Notes: generated by a model from the sequence alone, not told the origin. 19,482 bases of DNA from Candidatus Nealsoniibacteriota bacterium (GCA_003554915.1 PWHM01000020.1:1-19482), one strand, 5' to 3'. Counted from the stretch's first letter, positions 1 through 6,237 are shown. Translations and numbers: made by a program.

Positions 1-1139
1 AGCTAACCGATTACCTGAAGATAAATACGGTAACCGGAAAACTCGGGTTTTATGAGAATGGGGATCTGAAAGAAAATTTTGAAATGCTGGCCGCTATCGA
101 CCCGGCGACTTGGGGAGGAACTCCGTCCGGACTTTACGAAGTAATTTCCAAGGAGGGATTGAGATTTTCCACCACTACGTCCGTTTACATGCCCTTTTCC
201 GTTCGTTTTTACGGAAAGTACCTGATTCACGGGCAGCCCTTCTATCCCGGAGGAGCTCCCTTTTATTCGAGAATCAGTGGAGGGTGTATAAGAGTTGAAA
301 CTGAAAAAATGCGTCGACTTTACGATTTTTTGGAAGCCGGACTTCCCGTTTTGTCGATTACTGCCCAACAGGACGGTTTTGAGCCGGAAGAGAAATCTTT
401 GGAAAAACCACCGGAGGTTTCCGCCGAAAGCTTTTTAGTTGCCGATTTGGATTCGGGGAAAGTTTTTTTGGATAAAAACCCGGAAGACAGGCATCATATT
501 TCGTCGATAGTTAAGATGCTGACCGCCGTAGTGGTTGCCGAGCACATGGGAACAACTTCTTCAATAAGGGCTTCCGATTATATGTTAAAGGAAGATAATT
601 CCAGAATTACACCCAACAGAAGCTATAGAATGGTCGACGTTTTGGCCCCACTTCTTATTGAATCTTCCGATGATGCGGCACGTTTTCTTTCTCATTATCT
701 GGGTCGAGATTGGACTATGAAGAGGCTTAAAGAAAAAACGGATCAAATTGGAATGCATAACACTCAGCTGGTTGACGTAACCGGAAGAGATGAAGAAAAT
801 TTAGCCAGTGCGAGAGACCTGTATTACTTGGCTTATTATTTGAATCATACTCGCATTCCTATTTTGAACATCTCTCGAGGTGTTTGGGCTCCGGGAATTA
901 ATTATCACGTATTTCCCGGCTTGGAAAACAAGAATATATTTTATGAGAAAGACGACTTTTTAGGAGGAAAAACCGGACTAAACGGTGGATCGGCAAGTGG
1001 GTTTTATATTTTTAAAATGAAAATGGGAGGAGTGGAAAGAAGGGTAGCTTTTATCGCTTTGAATTCTCCCGGAAAGGACGAGCTCACCCGGGACATACTT
1101 AATTTAAAAGAGTGGCTAACTTTTTCAATAAAAAAATGA
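1..1139 (+). CDS. L,D-transpeptidase (YkuD) fused to D-alanyl-D-alanine carboxypeptidase (peptidase S11), 5' end missing
   Basis: The frame is open from base 3 with no stop, so the gene begins left of the window; the ATG at 84 lies inside the YkuD domain and is unlikely to be the start. The first part shows the L,D-transpeptidase signature: His-Gly at 228-233 and S-G-G-C-I-R at 276-293, with the catalytic Cys at 285-287. After a short linker (about 370-430) comes a penicillin-binding S11 domain: S-I-V-K (nucleophile Ser 504-506, Lys 513-515), S-S-D-D-A-A at 663-680 where family members usually have S-x-N-D, and K-T-G at 969-977. Known family roles: D,D-carboxypeptidases trim pentapeptide stems to tetrapeptides, and L,D-transpeptidases use tetrapeptides to make 3-3 cross-links. 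One exported protein doing both steps is an inference. A signal peptide or membrane anchor would lie outside the window. The stop TGA overlaps the next start (ATGA), suggesting co-translation with the Nudix gene. Confidence 0.9.
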   Translation, partial: LTDYLKINTVTGKLGFYENGDLKENFEMLAAIDPATWGGTPSGLYEVISKEGLRFSTTTSVYMPFSVRFYGKYLIHGQPFYPGGAPFYSRISGGCIRVETEKMRRLYDFLEAGLPVLSITAQQDGFEPEEKSLEKPPEVSAESFLVADLDSGKVFLDKNPEDRHHISSIVKMLTAVVVAEHMGTTSSIRASDYMLKEDNSRITPNRSYRMVDVLAPLLIESSDDAARFLSHYLGRDWTMKRLKEKTDQIGMHNTQLVDVTGRDEENLASARDLYYLAYYLNHTRIPILNISRGVWAPGINYHVFPGLENKNIFYEKDDFLGGKTGLNGGSASGFYIFKMKMGGVERRVAFIALNSPGKDELTRDILNLKEWLTFSIKK

Positions 1140-1564
1140 AGATGGAAAAATCAGCCGGATTCGTCATATACAAAAAAAAGAAACAAGATCCTGAATTTTT
1201 ACTTTTAAAATATCCGTCGGAAGACAGGGAGAGGGATTATTGGGGCCTACCCAAGGGTCACATAGAAGAAGGGGAGTCCGCTGAGGAGGCGGCTCTCAGA
1301 GAGCTTTTTGAAGAAACCGGCATTGAAGAAAATGAAATAAAAATCATTCCGGATTTCAAGGAGTTCAATAAATATTATTTTAAAAGCGAAGAAGAAACCG
1401 TTTTCAAGATAGTGGTGTATTTTTTAGCCGAAACTAAAAAGGAGACCGTAGCGGTCTCCAATGAACATCGAGATTTTAAGTGGGCTAATTTCGAAGAGGC
1501 TATGAAGCTCATGCCCTTTGAGAATACGCGGCGGGTAGTTAAAAGAGCTAACGAATTTATTTAG
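1136..1564 (+). CDS. Nudix hydrolase, probably bis(5'-nucleosyl)-tetraphosphatase-like
   Basis: This 142-residue protein carries a complete Nudix box at residues 41-63: Gly41, five residues, Glu47, seven residues, then R-E-L-F-E-E-T-G-I. That motif binds the divalent metal that hydrolyses nucleoside diphosphate-X substrates. The opening K-S-A-G-F-V-I-Y and the segment W-G-L-P-K-G-H-I-E-E-G resemble diadenosine tetraphosphate (Ap4A) hydrolases, so removal of Ap4A made by aminoacyl-tRNA synthetases is plausible; other nucleotide substrates cannot be excluded. I chose ATG 1136, which overlaps the upstream stop as ATGA. A GTG at 1112 and an ATG at 1142 are alternatives. The 3' end overlaps the convergent rplT gene by 8 bp, with no terminator between them. 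Confidence 0.9.
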   Translation: MKMEKSAGFVIYKKKKQDPEFLLLKYPSEDRERDYWGLPKGHIEEGESAEEAALRELFEETGIEENEIKIIPDFKEFNKYYFKSEEETVFKIVVYFLAETKKETVAVSNEHRDFKWANFEEAMKLMPFENTRRVVKRANEFI

Positions 1565-1901
1565 CTTCCTCTACTATCTTTGTGAAGGTTTCAGGATTGT
1601 TCCTGGCTAAGTCGGCCAGGATTTTTCTATCCAAAACGATGTCGTTCTTCTTCAAGTTGTGAATAAATTTGCTGTAAGTGGTTCCGTTTTGTCTGCAGGC
1701 GGCGTTGATTTGTGTCTGCCACTTCTTTCTGAATTCGGACTTTTTCTTTTTTCTATCCCTGTATTTATAACTCCAAGCCTTCATCAGAGCCTCTTTTGCA
1801 GACTTGTACTTGTTTTTTCTTCCCCACTTATATCCCTTGGTTTGCTTTTTTACCTTTTTCTTTCTTTTTCTTTTTGTTTTTCCTCTTTTAACTCTGGGCA
1901 T
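1557..1901 (-). CDS. rplT: 50S ribosomal protein L20
   Basis: This 114-residue, very basic protein begins M-P-R-V-K-R-G and contains W-G-R-K-N-K-Y and the conserved core C-R-Q-N-G-T-T-Y-S-K-F-I, followed by L-D-R-K-I-L-A-D-L-A. This is the standard length and order of L20. L20 binds 23S rRNA early in 50S assembly, and in E. coli and Bacillus it also represses the infC-rpmI-rplT mRNA. It is the last gene of the smpB-ssrA-infC-rpmI-rplT block and starts 4 bases after rpmI. No L20-binding leader fits in the 4-base gaps between infC, rpmI and rplT, so any autoregulation would have to act elsewhere. The stop codon overlaps the opposing Nudix gene by 8 bp, and I see no terminator on this strand. 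Confidence 0.97.
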   Translation of the reverse strand: MPRVKRGKTKRKRKKKVKKQTKGYKWGRKNKYKSAKEALMKAWSYKYRDRKKKKSEFRKKWQTQINAACRQNGTTYSKFIHNLKKNDIVLDRKILADLARNNPETFTKIVEEAK

Positions 1902-1905
1902 AATT

Positions 1906-2097
1906 TTAGTAGTTCAGCGCCTCTTTTATTTTTTTCGCTTCCGCACCTTTAACTTCGACCCATTTTCGGGCCTTCCTTTTTTCTTCGCCGGACATTTTTG
2001 CCCGGTAATGGGTTTGACCGGGTTTTCGGCGTAAAACCTTCCCGGTTTTCGTTATTTTGAATCTTTTTTTGATTGATTTTCTGGTTTTCGGTTTCAT
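1906..2097 (-). CDS. rpmI: 50S ribosomal protein L35
   Basis: This is a 63-residue basic protein, M-K-P-K-T-R-K-S-I-K-K-R-F-K-I-T, with the L35 feature G-K-V-L-R-R-K-P-G-Q-T-H-Y-R-A-K-M-S. L35 is a small 50S-subunit protein. Size and position between infC and rplT match the conserved infC-rpmI-rplT operon of most bacteria. It lies 4 bases after infC and 4 bases before rplT, so the three are surely one transcript and probably translationally coupled. The C-terminal A-E-A-K-K-I-K-E-A-L-N-Y is unremarkable. Confidence 0.97.
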   Translation of the reverse strand: MKPKTRKSIKKRFKITKTGKVLRRKPGQTHYRAKMSGEEKRKARKWVEVKGAEAKKIKEALNY

Positions 2098-2101
2098 AGG
2101 T

Positions 2102-2614
2102 TTAATTTTTACTTATTGTCATCGTTAATCCGCGGGGTTCTTTTTCCAAATCTTTATCTATTCGTAAGTCCACTTCTTCCTTTATCATTTCTATGAACTT
2201 TTTCATCTTTTTTTCAGCGGTTTTTTGCAGGGCGTTTTCTCTCCCCCTCAGAGGCAATACGACTCTTACACGATCACCTCTTTTTAGAAATTTTTTGGCA
2301 CTTTTAGCTCTCACTTCCATGTCATGATCCGAGATTGAAAAACTGAGCTTCAAAGTTTTGAGCTCCGGTTGATGAGATTTTTGTGATTTCTGCTGCTCTT
2401 TCTTTTGTTGTCTGTACTTATACTTTCCGTGATCTATTATCTTACAGACCGGAGGGCTGGCACTGGGTGATATCTCTACCAAGTCCAAATTTCTTTTCTT
2501 CGCTTCTTTGAGAGCTTCCTCTTTAGATAAAACTCCGACGTATTCACCGTCGGCGGTTACAACCCTCATTTTTTTCGCCTTTATTTGTTTGTTTACTCTC
2601 GTCTTTGTAGAAAT
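2102..2614 (-). CDS. infC: Translation initiation factor IF-3, with probable AUU start codon
   Basis: Residues such as L-D-L-V-E-I-S-P-S-A-S-P-P-V-C-K-I-I-D, H-G-K-Y-K-Y and the C-terminal R-V-R-V-V-L-P-L-R-G-R identify IF3, which binds 30S subunits and checks start-codon and initiator-tRNA pairing. The first ATG in frame (2569) would give 155 residues and begin inside the N-terminal domain. The frame stays open upstream to a TAA at 2627-2629 and encodes R-V-N-K-Q-I-K-A-K-K just before M-R-V-V, matching the conserved IF3 N-terminus (N-x-x-I-R-A-x-x-V-R). That stretch has no ATG, GTG or TTG. The codon at 2614-2612 is ATT, the start E. coli infC uses for autoregulation, so I place the start there (170 residues). 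ATA at 2620-2618 is an alternative. No Shine-Dalgarno is visible. The tmRNA ends 20 bases upstream, suggesting co-transcription. Confidence 0.9.
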   Translation of the reverse strand: MSTKTRVNKQIKAKKMRVVTADGEYVGVLSKEEALKEAKKRNLDLVEISPSASPPVCKIIDHGKYKYRQQKKEQQKSQKSHQPELKTLKLSFSISDHDMEVRAKSAKKFLKRGDRVRVVLPLRGRENALQKTAEKKMKKFIEMIKEEVDLRIDKDLEKEPRGLTMTISKN

Positions 2615-2634
2615 ATATATTTTGAATTAATTTG

Positions 2635-2986
2635 TGGAGATGGGGAGGTGTGACCTCCCGTCCGAAAATCCTCCTAAAATGAATCTACAAGCTTAGTCCG
2701 GTTATTTCTCGGCCGGAGATTTTATCCGGACAAAACCTCTCCGACCAAAGGTCGGTTGGTTTCACGAACCATTTGACCAAAATGGAACGCATATCCCGAA
2801 ATTATGGTACTTTCACCGCCCATCGGGCGTCAGCGATGAAGGCAGGCACTTAAGCTACTGCTGGCGCAGGAGCGAATGCCAGGTCTTCTTGTAAGTTGGC
2901 ACTTACAAATGTTTGCAAGTTTTACGAGATTGCGGCTCGGCTTGCTTCATTTTAAAGAGCGTTTTCGTCGAATCGGATTCATCCCC
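2635..2986 (-). ncRNA. ssrA: Transfer-messenger RNA (tmRNA)
   Basis: This RNA rescues stalled ribosomes together with SmpB. Reading right to left, the 5' end GGGGATG (2986-2980) pairs with CATCTCC (2642-2636) as a 7-bp acceptor stem with one G-U; A2635 is the discriminator and CCA is not encoded. G-A-T-T-C-G-A-C follows the 5' arm as in other tmRNAs. Helix P2 is visible as TAAAATGAA against TTCATTTTA. The tag frame resumes at GCC (2900-2898) and reads ANLQEDLAFAPAPAVA followed by TAA (2852-2850), after the usual G-T-A/A-G-T context. The 3' half contains G+C-rich stems consistent with pseudoknots. The T arm is GGGAG-loop-CTCCC with the unusual loop GTCACAC. The 5' eight bases are also the end of smpB. 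I see no separate promoter, so the RNA is probably cut out of the smpB transcript. Confidence 0.95.
2850..2900 (-). other. tmRNA proteolysis-tag reading frame
   Basis: Sixteen codons plus TAA inside the tmRNA encode A-N-L-Q-E-D-L-A-F-A-P-A-P-A-V-A. The resume codon is GCC (2900-2898), followed by AAC, as in the common A-N opening of tmRNA tags. The tag ends in small hydrophobic residues, as degradation tags do, but as A-V-A rather than the common L-A-A, and it has an unusual A-P-A-P segment. Known role: this peptide is added to unfinished proteins and marks them for proteases such as ClpXP. Confidence 0.9.
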
Positions 2987-3431
2987 GATTTTTTTTAATT
3001 TTTCTTCTTAAATTCCTATCTATTTCCCTGTCTTTGATTTTCTTTCGTTTGTCATGTTTTTTCTTTCCGCGACAAACACCAAACTTCAGCTTAATTAAGC
3101 CTTGTTTAGTATACACCTTCAAAGGCACCAAAGTCAACCCCCTTTCATTCGATTTCCCCATCAGGTATTTTATCTGCTTTTTGGTTAAAAGAAGTTTACG
3201 TTTTCTTTCCGGATCATAGTCGTCGGGGCTGTTTTTCGGTTGATAAGGGGGAACTTTTACCCCTATCAGAAAAGCCTCCTGACCCCTGATGACTACGTAA
3301 GAACCCTTCAGGGAAATTTTTCCTTCTCTAATCGCTTTCACCTCTTGTCCGGTCAAAACCAAGCCGGCCTCGAACTTTTCCAGGACCTCGTAGTCATAGT
3401 AAGCTTTTTTATTTTTTGCTAAAGTCGGCAT
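2979..3431 (-). CDS. smpB: SsrA-binding protein SmpB
   Basis: This 150-residue protein shows the SmpB landmarks: N-K-K-A-Y-Y-D-Y-E-V-L-E-K-F-E-A-G near the N-terminus, L-T-G-Q-E-V-K-A-I-R-E-G-K, the acidic/proline loop, and the basic tail K-K-K-H-D-K-R-K-K-I-K-D-R-E that enters the ribosomal mRNA channel. It binds the tRNA-like part of tmRNA and is required for trans-translation. It is encoded directly upstream of its RNA partner. The last codons (N-R-G-stop) read AATCGGGGATGA, and GGGGATGA is also the tmRNA 5' end, so the genes overlap by 8 bases. The ATG at 3431 is the predicted transcription start of an extended -10 promoter (3438-3446), implying a leaderless mRNA. There is no Shine-Dalgarno. 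Confidence 0.97.
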   Translation of the reverse strand: MPTLAKNKKAYYDYEVLEKFEAGLVLTGQEVKAIREGKISLKGSYVVIRGQEAFLIGVKVPPYQPKNSPDDYDPERKRKLLLTKKQIKYLMGKSNERGLTLVPLKVYTKQGLIKLKFGVCRGKKKHDKRKKIKDREIDRNLRRKIKKNRG

Positions 3432-3437
3432 ATTTTT

Positions 3438-3446
3438 ATATTAGCA
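3438..3446 (-). promoter_or_regulatory. Extended -10 promoter of smpB-ssrA-infC-rpmI-rplT
   Basis: On the minus strand the bases read TGCTAATAT, an extended -10 box (TG, one base, TAATAT). Seven bases downstream of the hexamer falls on the A of the smpB ATG (3431). The surroundings are strongly A+T-rich and no good -35 is seen at normal spacing, as is common for extended -10 promoters. Confidence 0.6.
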
Positions 3447-3624
3447 GAAAACATATTAACAATAAACAAGAAAATTGACAAATAGCCCCCGTTCCCGCCC
3501 CGGGGGCGGGATTCAGGGACGGGATTACTTTAGTGAAGGAGGCTTTTTATTAAGGACTACAGATTAAAGATTAACGATTGCCGTAGCCGTTATTCTGGAC
3601 GAACGGAGTGAAGTGCCCGCCTGC

Positions 3625-3644
3625 CCTGCCTGCCGGCAGGCAGG
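3625..3644. repeat. 20-bp perfect palindrome CCTGCCTGCCGGCAGGCAGG, copy 1
   Basis: The sequence CCTGCCTGCCGGCAGGCAGG is its own reverse complement. An identical copy occurs at 19246-19265, again inside a GTCATTCTGAGCG-type repeat. A shortened relative (CCAGCCGGCAGGCGGG) lies at 6394-6409. Translated, the motif gives the peptide L-P-A-G-R-Q. Confidence 0.85.
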
Positions 3645-3671
3645 AAGAATCTCCTCGAAAAGCGCCCCTTT

Positions 3672-3747
3672 GTCATTCTGAGCGGAAGGCGAAGAGTCTC
3701 CTCGAAAAGTGTTATAGATGAGATCCTTCGCTCCGCTCAGGATGACG
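3672..3747. repeat. Composite palindromic repeat, family B
   Basis: The left end GTCATTCTGAGCGGA is the near reverse complement of the right end TCCGCTCAGGATGAC. Inside, the two halves end and restart with TCTC and GAGAT around a spacer of about 20 bases. This is the same size (about 75 bp) and architecture as the ATTCCCG-type elements at 6433-6507 and 19298-19482. It lies wholly in the smpB-argS spacer. Confidence 0.75.
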
Positions 3748-3865
3748 GTAAGGGCTCAGGATGACGGCGGGGACAACGTTTAGAATGAAGGAGGGTTTTA
3801 TTTTTAGGATGACGGTTTGTTTTATATTCTTGTAATTTTTTGCGGTTCAAACTGACACCGATTTA

Positions 3866-3874
3866 TGTTATTAT
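3866..3874 (+). promoter_or_regulatory. Extended -10 promoter of argS
   Basis: TGTTATTAT is an extended -10 box (TG, one base, TATTAT). The predicted transcription start, seven bases after the hexamer, is 3881-3882, the first base of the argS ATG. An overlapping TATAAA (3872-3877) could shift the start by about 3 bases. No convincing -35 element is present. Confidence 0.55.
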
Positions 3875-3881
3875 AAATCAT

Positions 3882-5555
3882 ATGTTCGAGAAGAAACTGA
3901 AGAAAAAAGTTCAGAAAGCGGTTGAAGAGTTATTCGGAGTTTCGGTGGACTTGAAAAATATTGAACTGGAAACCCCCGAAAAAGAAAGTCATGGAGACTT
4001 GGCGACCAATATAGCTTTCAAACTGGCCTCTGAACTGGGAAAAAACCCGGAAGAGACAGCTCGAGTTTTATCCAAAAAGGTGACGGGCGATTTTTTTACT
4101 GCTGAGAATAAAAGCGGATTTATTAATTTTCGACTTACCGATCAGGCTTTGGAAAATCGAGCAAGGGAAGTGAACGAGTTCGAAAGAAAAAAAAAGAAAA
4201 AAACGATGGTTTTGGACTACTCATCTCCCAATATAGCCAAACCCTTCGGTATCGGCCACTTGAGATCAACCATAGTCGGGCAAGCTATTTACAACATATA
4301 TAAATTCAACGGATGGAAATGTGTGGGAGTAAATCATTTGGGCGATTGGGGAACCCAATACGGAAAGTTAATCAGGCAAATCAAAAAAGAAGACGAAAAC
4401 CCGGAAGATTTGTCGATTGAAGACTTGGAAAAACTCTATGTTGAATTTCACAAGGAGGCGAAGAAAAATCCGGAGATAGAAAAAGAAGGAAAAAGATGGT
4501 TCAAAAGACTGGAAGAAGGAGATCCGAAAGCGACTGAAATCTGGGAGATCTGCGTAGAAAAAAGCATGCGGGAATTTCAAAAGATTTACGATCTTTTGGA
4601 AGTAGATATTGATCATCATATCGGGGAAAGCTTCTATCAAGATAAAATGGAAGCGGTTATTAAAGAAGCTAAAAAGAAAAACGTAGCTCGAGAGTCTGAA
4701 GGAGCTTTGATAGTTGATTTTGACGAAGAGATGTCTCCGGCCATGCTTTTGAAGTCGGACGGCGGAACCACTTATTTTACTCGGGATTTAGCTACCGTTA
4801 AGTATAGAATTAATCGCTGGAATCCGGATTTATTCATTTATGAAATAGGAGCGGATCAAAAACTTCATATGAAGCAATTATTCAAAACCGTGGAGATGTT
4901 GGGCTGGAAAAAAAGGAGCAATTTCATGCATGTCGCCCACGGAATGTACAGATTGAAAGACGGAGCCATGTCGACCAGAAAAGGGAAAACGGTTCACTTG
5001 AAGGAAGTATTGGAAGAAGCGGTAAAAAGAGCCGAAGAAATTATAGAAGCCTCTGAGACTTCCGGAAAAATGACTGAGGAGGAAAAGGAAGAAGCGGCCG
5101 AAAAGATAGGGGTGGGAGCGGTCAAATACGCCGATCTTAAAAAGCATTACAAAAAAGATATCGTTTTCGATTGGGATAAAGTACTCAACCTGAAGGGTAA
5201 CTCCGGCCCTTACCTGCAATACACTACCTTGAGAGCTAAAAGCGTATTAAAAAAGGCCGGAGATTTTAACTTTCAAATAAGCAACCTTTCCGAAAAAGAA
5301 AGAAGAATAATTAAAAGAATCGGTGAATTTGAGAATATTTTAGATGCCGCCGAGAGAAATTTCACCCCCTCTTCAATAGCGAACTTCACTTATCAATTGG
5401 CCAAGGAATTCAACATATTTTATAATGAAATGCCTATCCTGGAAGCTCCGTCGAAAAAGGAAAGAGCTCAAAGACTTTCGGTGACCAAGGCAAGTTTTGC
5501 AACCCTAAAAAAATCACTCGAACTTTTGGGAATCCCCTTACCGGAAAAAATGTAA
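3882..5555 (+). CDS. argS: Arginyl-tRNA synthetase
   Basis: This 557-residue class I synthetase charges tRNA-Arg. The N-terminal additional domain includes K-E-S-H-G-D-L-A-T-N-I-A-F (about residues 35-46). The ATP-binding motif is G-I-G-H-L-R-S-T (123-130). M-S-T-R-K-G (363-368) takes the place of KMSKS. The C-terminal helical domain with Y-A-D-L-K and L-Q-Y-T-T-L-R-A completes the fold, and the length matches ordinary bacterial ArgRS. I chose ATG 3882, not an in-frame ATG near 3840, because homology begins there and an extended -10 box at 3866-3874 places the transcription start on that codon. There is no Shine-Dalgarno. The gene is divergent from smpB across a repeat-rich spacer and sits 3 bases upstream of the histidine phosphatase gene, so the two form an operon. 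Confidence 0.96.
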   Translation: MFEKKLKKKVQKAVEELFGVSVDLKNIELETPEKESHGDLATNIAFKLASELGKNPEETARVLSKKVTGDFFTAENKSGFINFRLTDQALENRAREVNEFERKKKKKTMVLDYSSPNIAKPFGIGHLRSTIVGQAIYNIYKFNGWKCVGVNHLGDWGTQYGKLIRQIKKEDENPEDLSIEDLEKLYVEFHKEAKKNPEIEKEGKRWFKRLEEGDPKATEIWEICVEKSMREFQKIYDLLEVDIDHHIGESFYQDKMEAVIKEAKKKNVARESEGALIVDFDEEMSPAMLLKSDGGTTYFTRDLATVKYRINRWNPDLFIYEIGADQKLHMKQLFKTVEMLGWKKRSNFMHVAHGMYRLKDGAMSTRKGKTVHLKEVLEEAVKRAEEIIEASETSGKMTEEEKEEAAEKIGVGAVKYADLKKHYKKDIVFDWDKVLNLKGNSGPYLQYTTLRAKSVLKKAGDFNFQISNLSEKERRIIKRIGEFENILDAAERNFTPSSIANFTYQLAKEFNIFYNEMPILEAPSKKERAQRLSVTKASFATLKKSLELLGIPLPEKM

Positions 5556-5558
5556 GTT

Positions 5559-6143
5559 ATGGATTTAAAAAACGACTATTATATATTAAGACACGGAAAA
5601 ACGGCTTATCAAAAAGATAAGACTGATTTGACTTATCCCAGAAATCCAACCGACTCGGTTCCTCTGGCTGATGAAGGAAGAGAGCAGATAAGAAAAAGAA
5701 GCCAAGAGATTAAGAGGCTCGGCATAAGTAAAATATACGCATCCGATTTTTTAAGAACAAAGCAAACTGCAAAAATTGTTAAAAAAGAGATTGGTTTTAG
5801 CGGAGATATAATTTTTAATAAGAAGCTAAGAGATTTGGATCTGGGAGTTTGGCACGACAGAAAAAAGGAAGATTTTTATAATAAATTTCCGATAGATAAA
5901 GAGTTTTTTAATAACAATCCTAAAAATGGAGAAAGCTGGGAAACGGTAGAAAAGAGAATGATTGACGCCCTGGAAGATATTGATAAAAATAATGAGCAAG
6001 CGACAGTCTTAATTATTAGCCATGGGGACCCTCTATGGCTACTTGAAGGAAGGATAAAAAATAAAAGCAAAGAAGAGTTAATAAAAGAAAAAAAGAGTAA
6101 AGAGGGATTTATAAAGACGGGAGAGCTTAGAAAAATAATTTAG
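5559..6143 (+). CDS. Histidine phosphatase / phosphoglycerate mutase-like protein
   Basis: This 194-residue protein has the histidine-phosphatase signature L-R-H-G-K-T (Arg11, His12, Gly13; His12 would carry the phosphate). It also has a conserved second Arg in D-F-L-R-T-K-Q-T-A (Arg65) and the second catalytic His in I-I-S-H-G-D-P (His155). These residues define the branch-1 histidine phosphatase fold, which includes cofactor-dependent phosphoglycerate mutase, alpha-ribazole phosphatase and many phosphatases of unknown substrate. The sequence does not tell the substrate. A-S-D-F-L-R-T-K-Q-T-A-K-I-V resembles the phosphatase rather than the mutase subfamily. It is co-transcribed with argS and followed by an intrinsic terminator at 6195-6217. 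Confidence 0.88.
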   Translation: MDLKNDYYILRHGKTAYQKDKTDLTYPRNPTDSVPLADEGREQIRKRSQEIKRLGISKIYASDFLRTKQTAKIVKKEIGFSGDIIFNKKLRDLDLGVWHDRKKEDFYNKFPIDKEFFNNNPKNGESWETVEKRMIDALEDIDKNNEQATVLIISHGDPLWLLEGRIKNKSKEELIKEKKSKEGFIKTGELRKII

Positions 6144-6194
6144 CTTAATATTCTCTTTGAGAACCCCTCACAGAGAGTATCTTCGCTTAAAGTT

Positions 6195-6217
6195 AATCCG
6201 CCATCTGGCGGGTTTTT
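6195..6217 (+). terminator. Intrinsic terminator after the argS operon
   Basis: The stem CCGCC (6198-6202) and GGCGG (6207-6211) closes a 4-base loop ATCT and extends outward through a G-U and A-T pairs. A run of five T follows. It lies about 50 bases after the phosphatase stop codon. Confidence 0.85.
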
Positions 6218-6237
6218 GTTAATGATCAACCGTCTTT

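Larger units (their letters stand above)
3447..3865. repeat. Repeat-rich spacer between divergent smpB and argS
   Basis: About 420 bases without a gene. Next to the smpB promoter is A+T-rich DNA (3447-3480). Then comes a G+C-rich palindromic stretch, CCCGCCCCGGGGGCGGG (3494-3510), that could fold as a hairpin. From 3591 to 3770 there are repeat fragments of the GTCATTCTGAGCG / CGCTCAGGATGAC family: one composite copy at 3672-3747, a broken copy at 3591-3660 holding the 20-bp palindrome at 3625-3644, and short tails ending G-A-T-G-A-C-G at 3757-3767 and 3807-3814. No ORF here looks real. Confidence 0.75.

Noticed and set aside
2567..2569. ATG 2569 as the infC start
   Set aside because: It would cut off conserved N-terminal IF3 residues encoded just upstream in the same open frame, so it is kept only as an alternative.
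3475..3480. TTGACA on the + strand as a -35 box
   Set aside because: A perfect hexamer, but no -10 box occurs 15-19 bases downstream, where the sequence is G+C-rich.
3494..3510. CCCGCCCCGGGGGCGGG as a transcription terminator
   Set aside because: No T-run follows on either strand, and both neighbouring genes read away from it; it is more likely a repeat remnant.
3840..3881. argS starting at 3840
   Set aside because: The extra residues have no homology to ArgRS and the region carries the promoter whose start point is the ATG at 3882.
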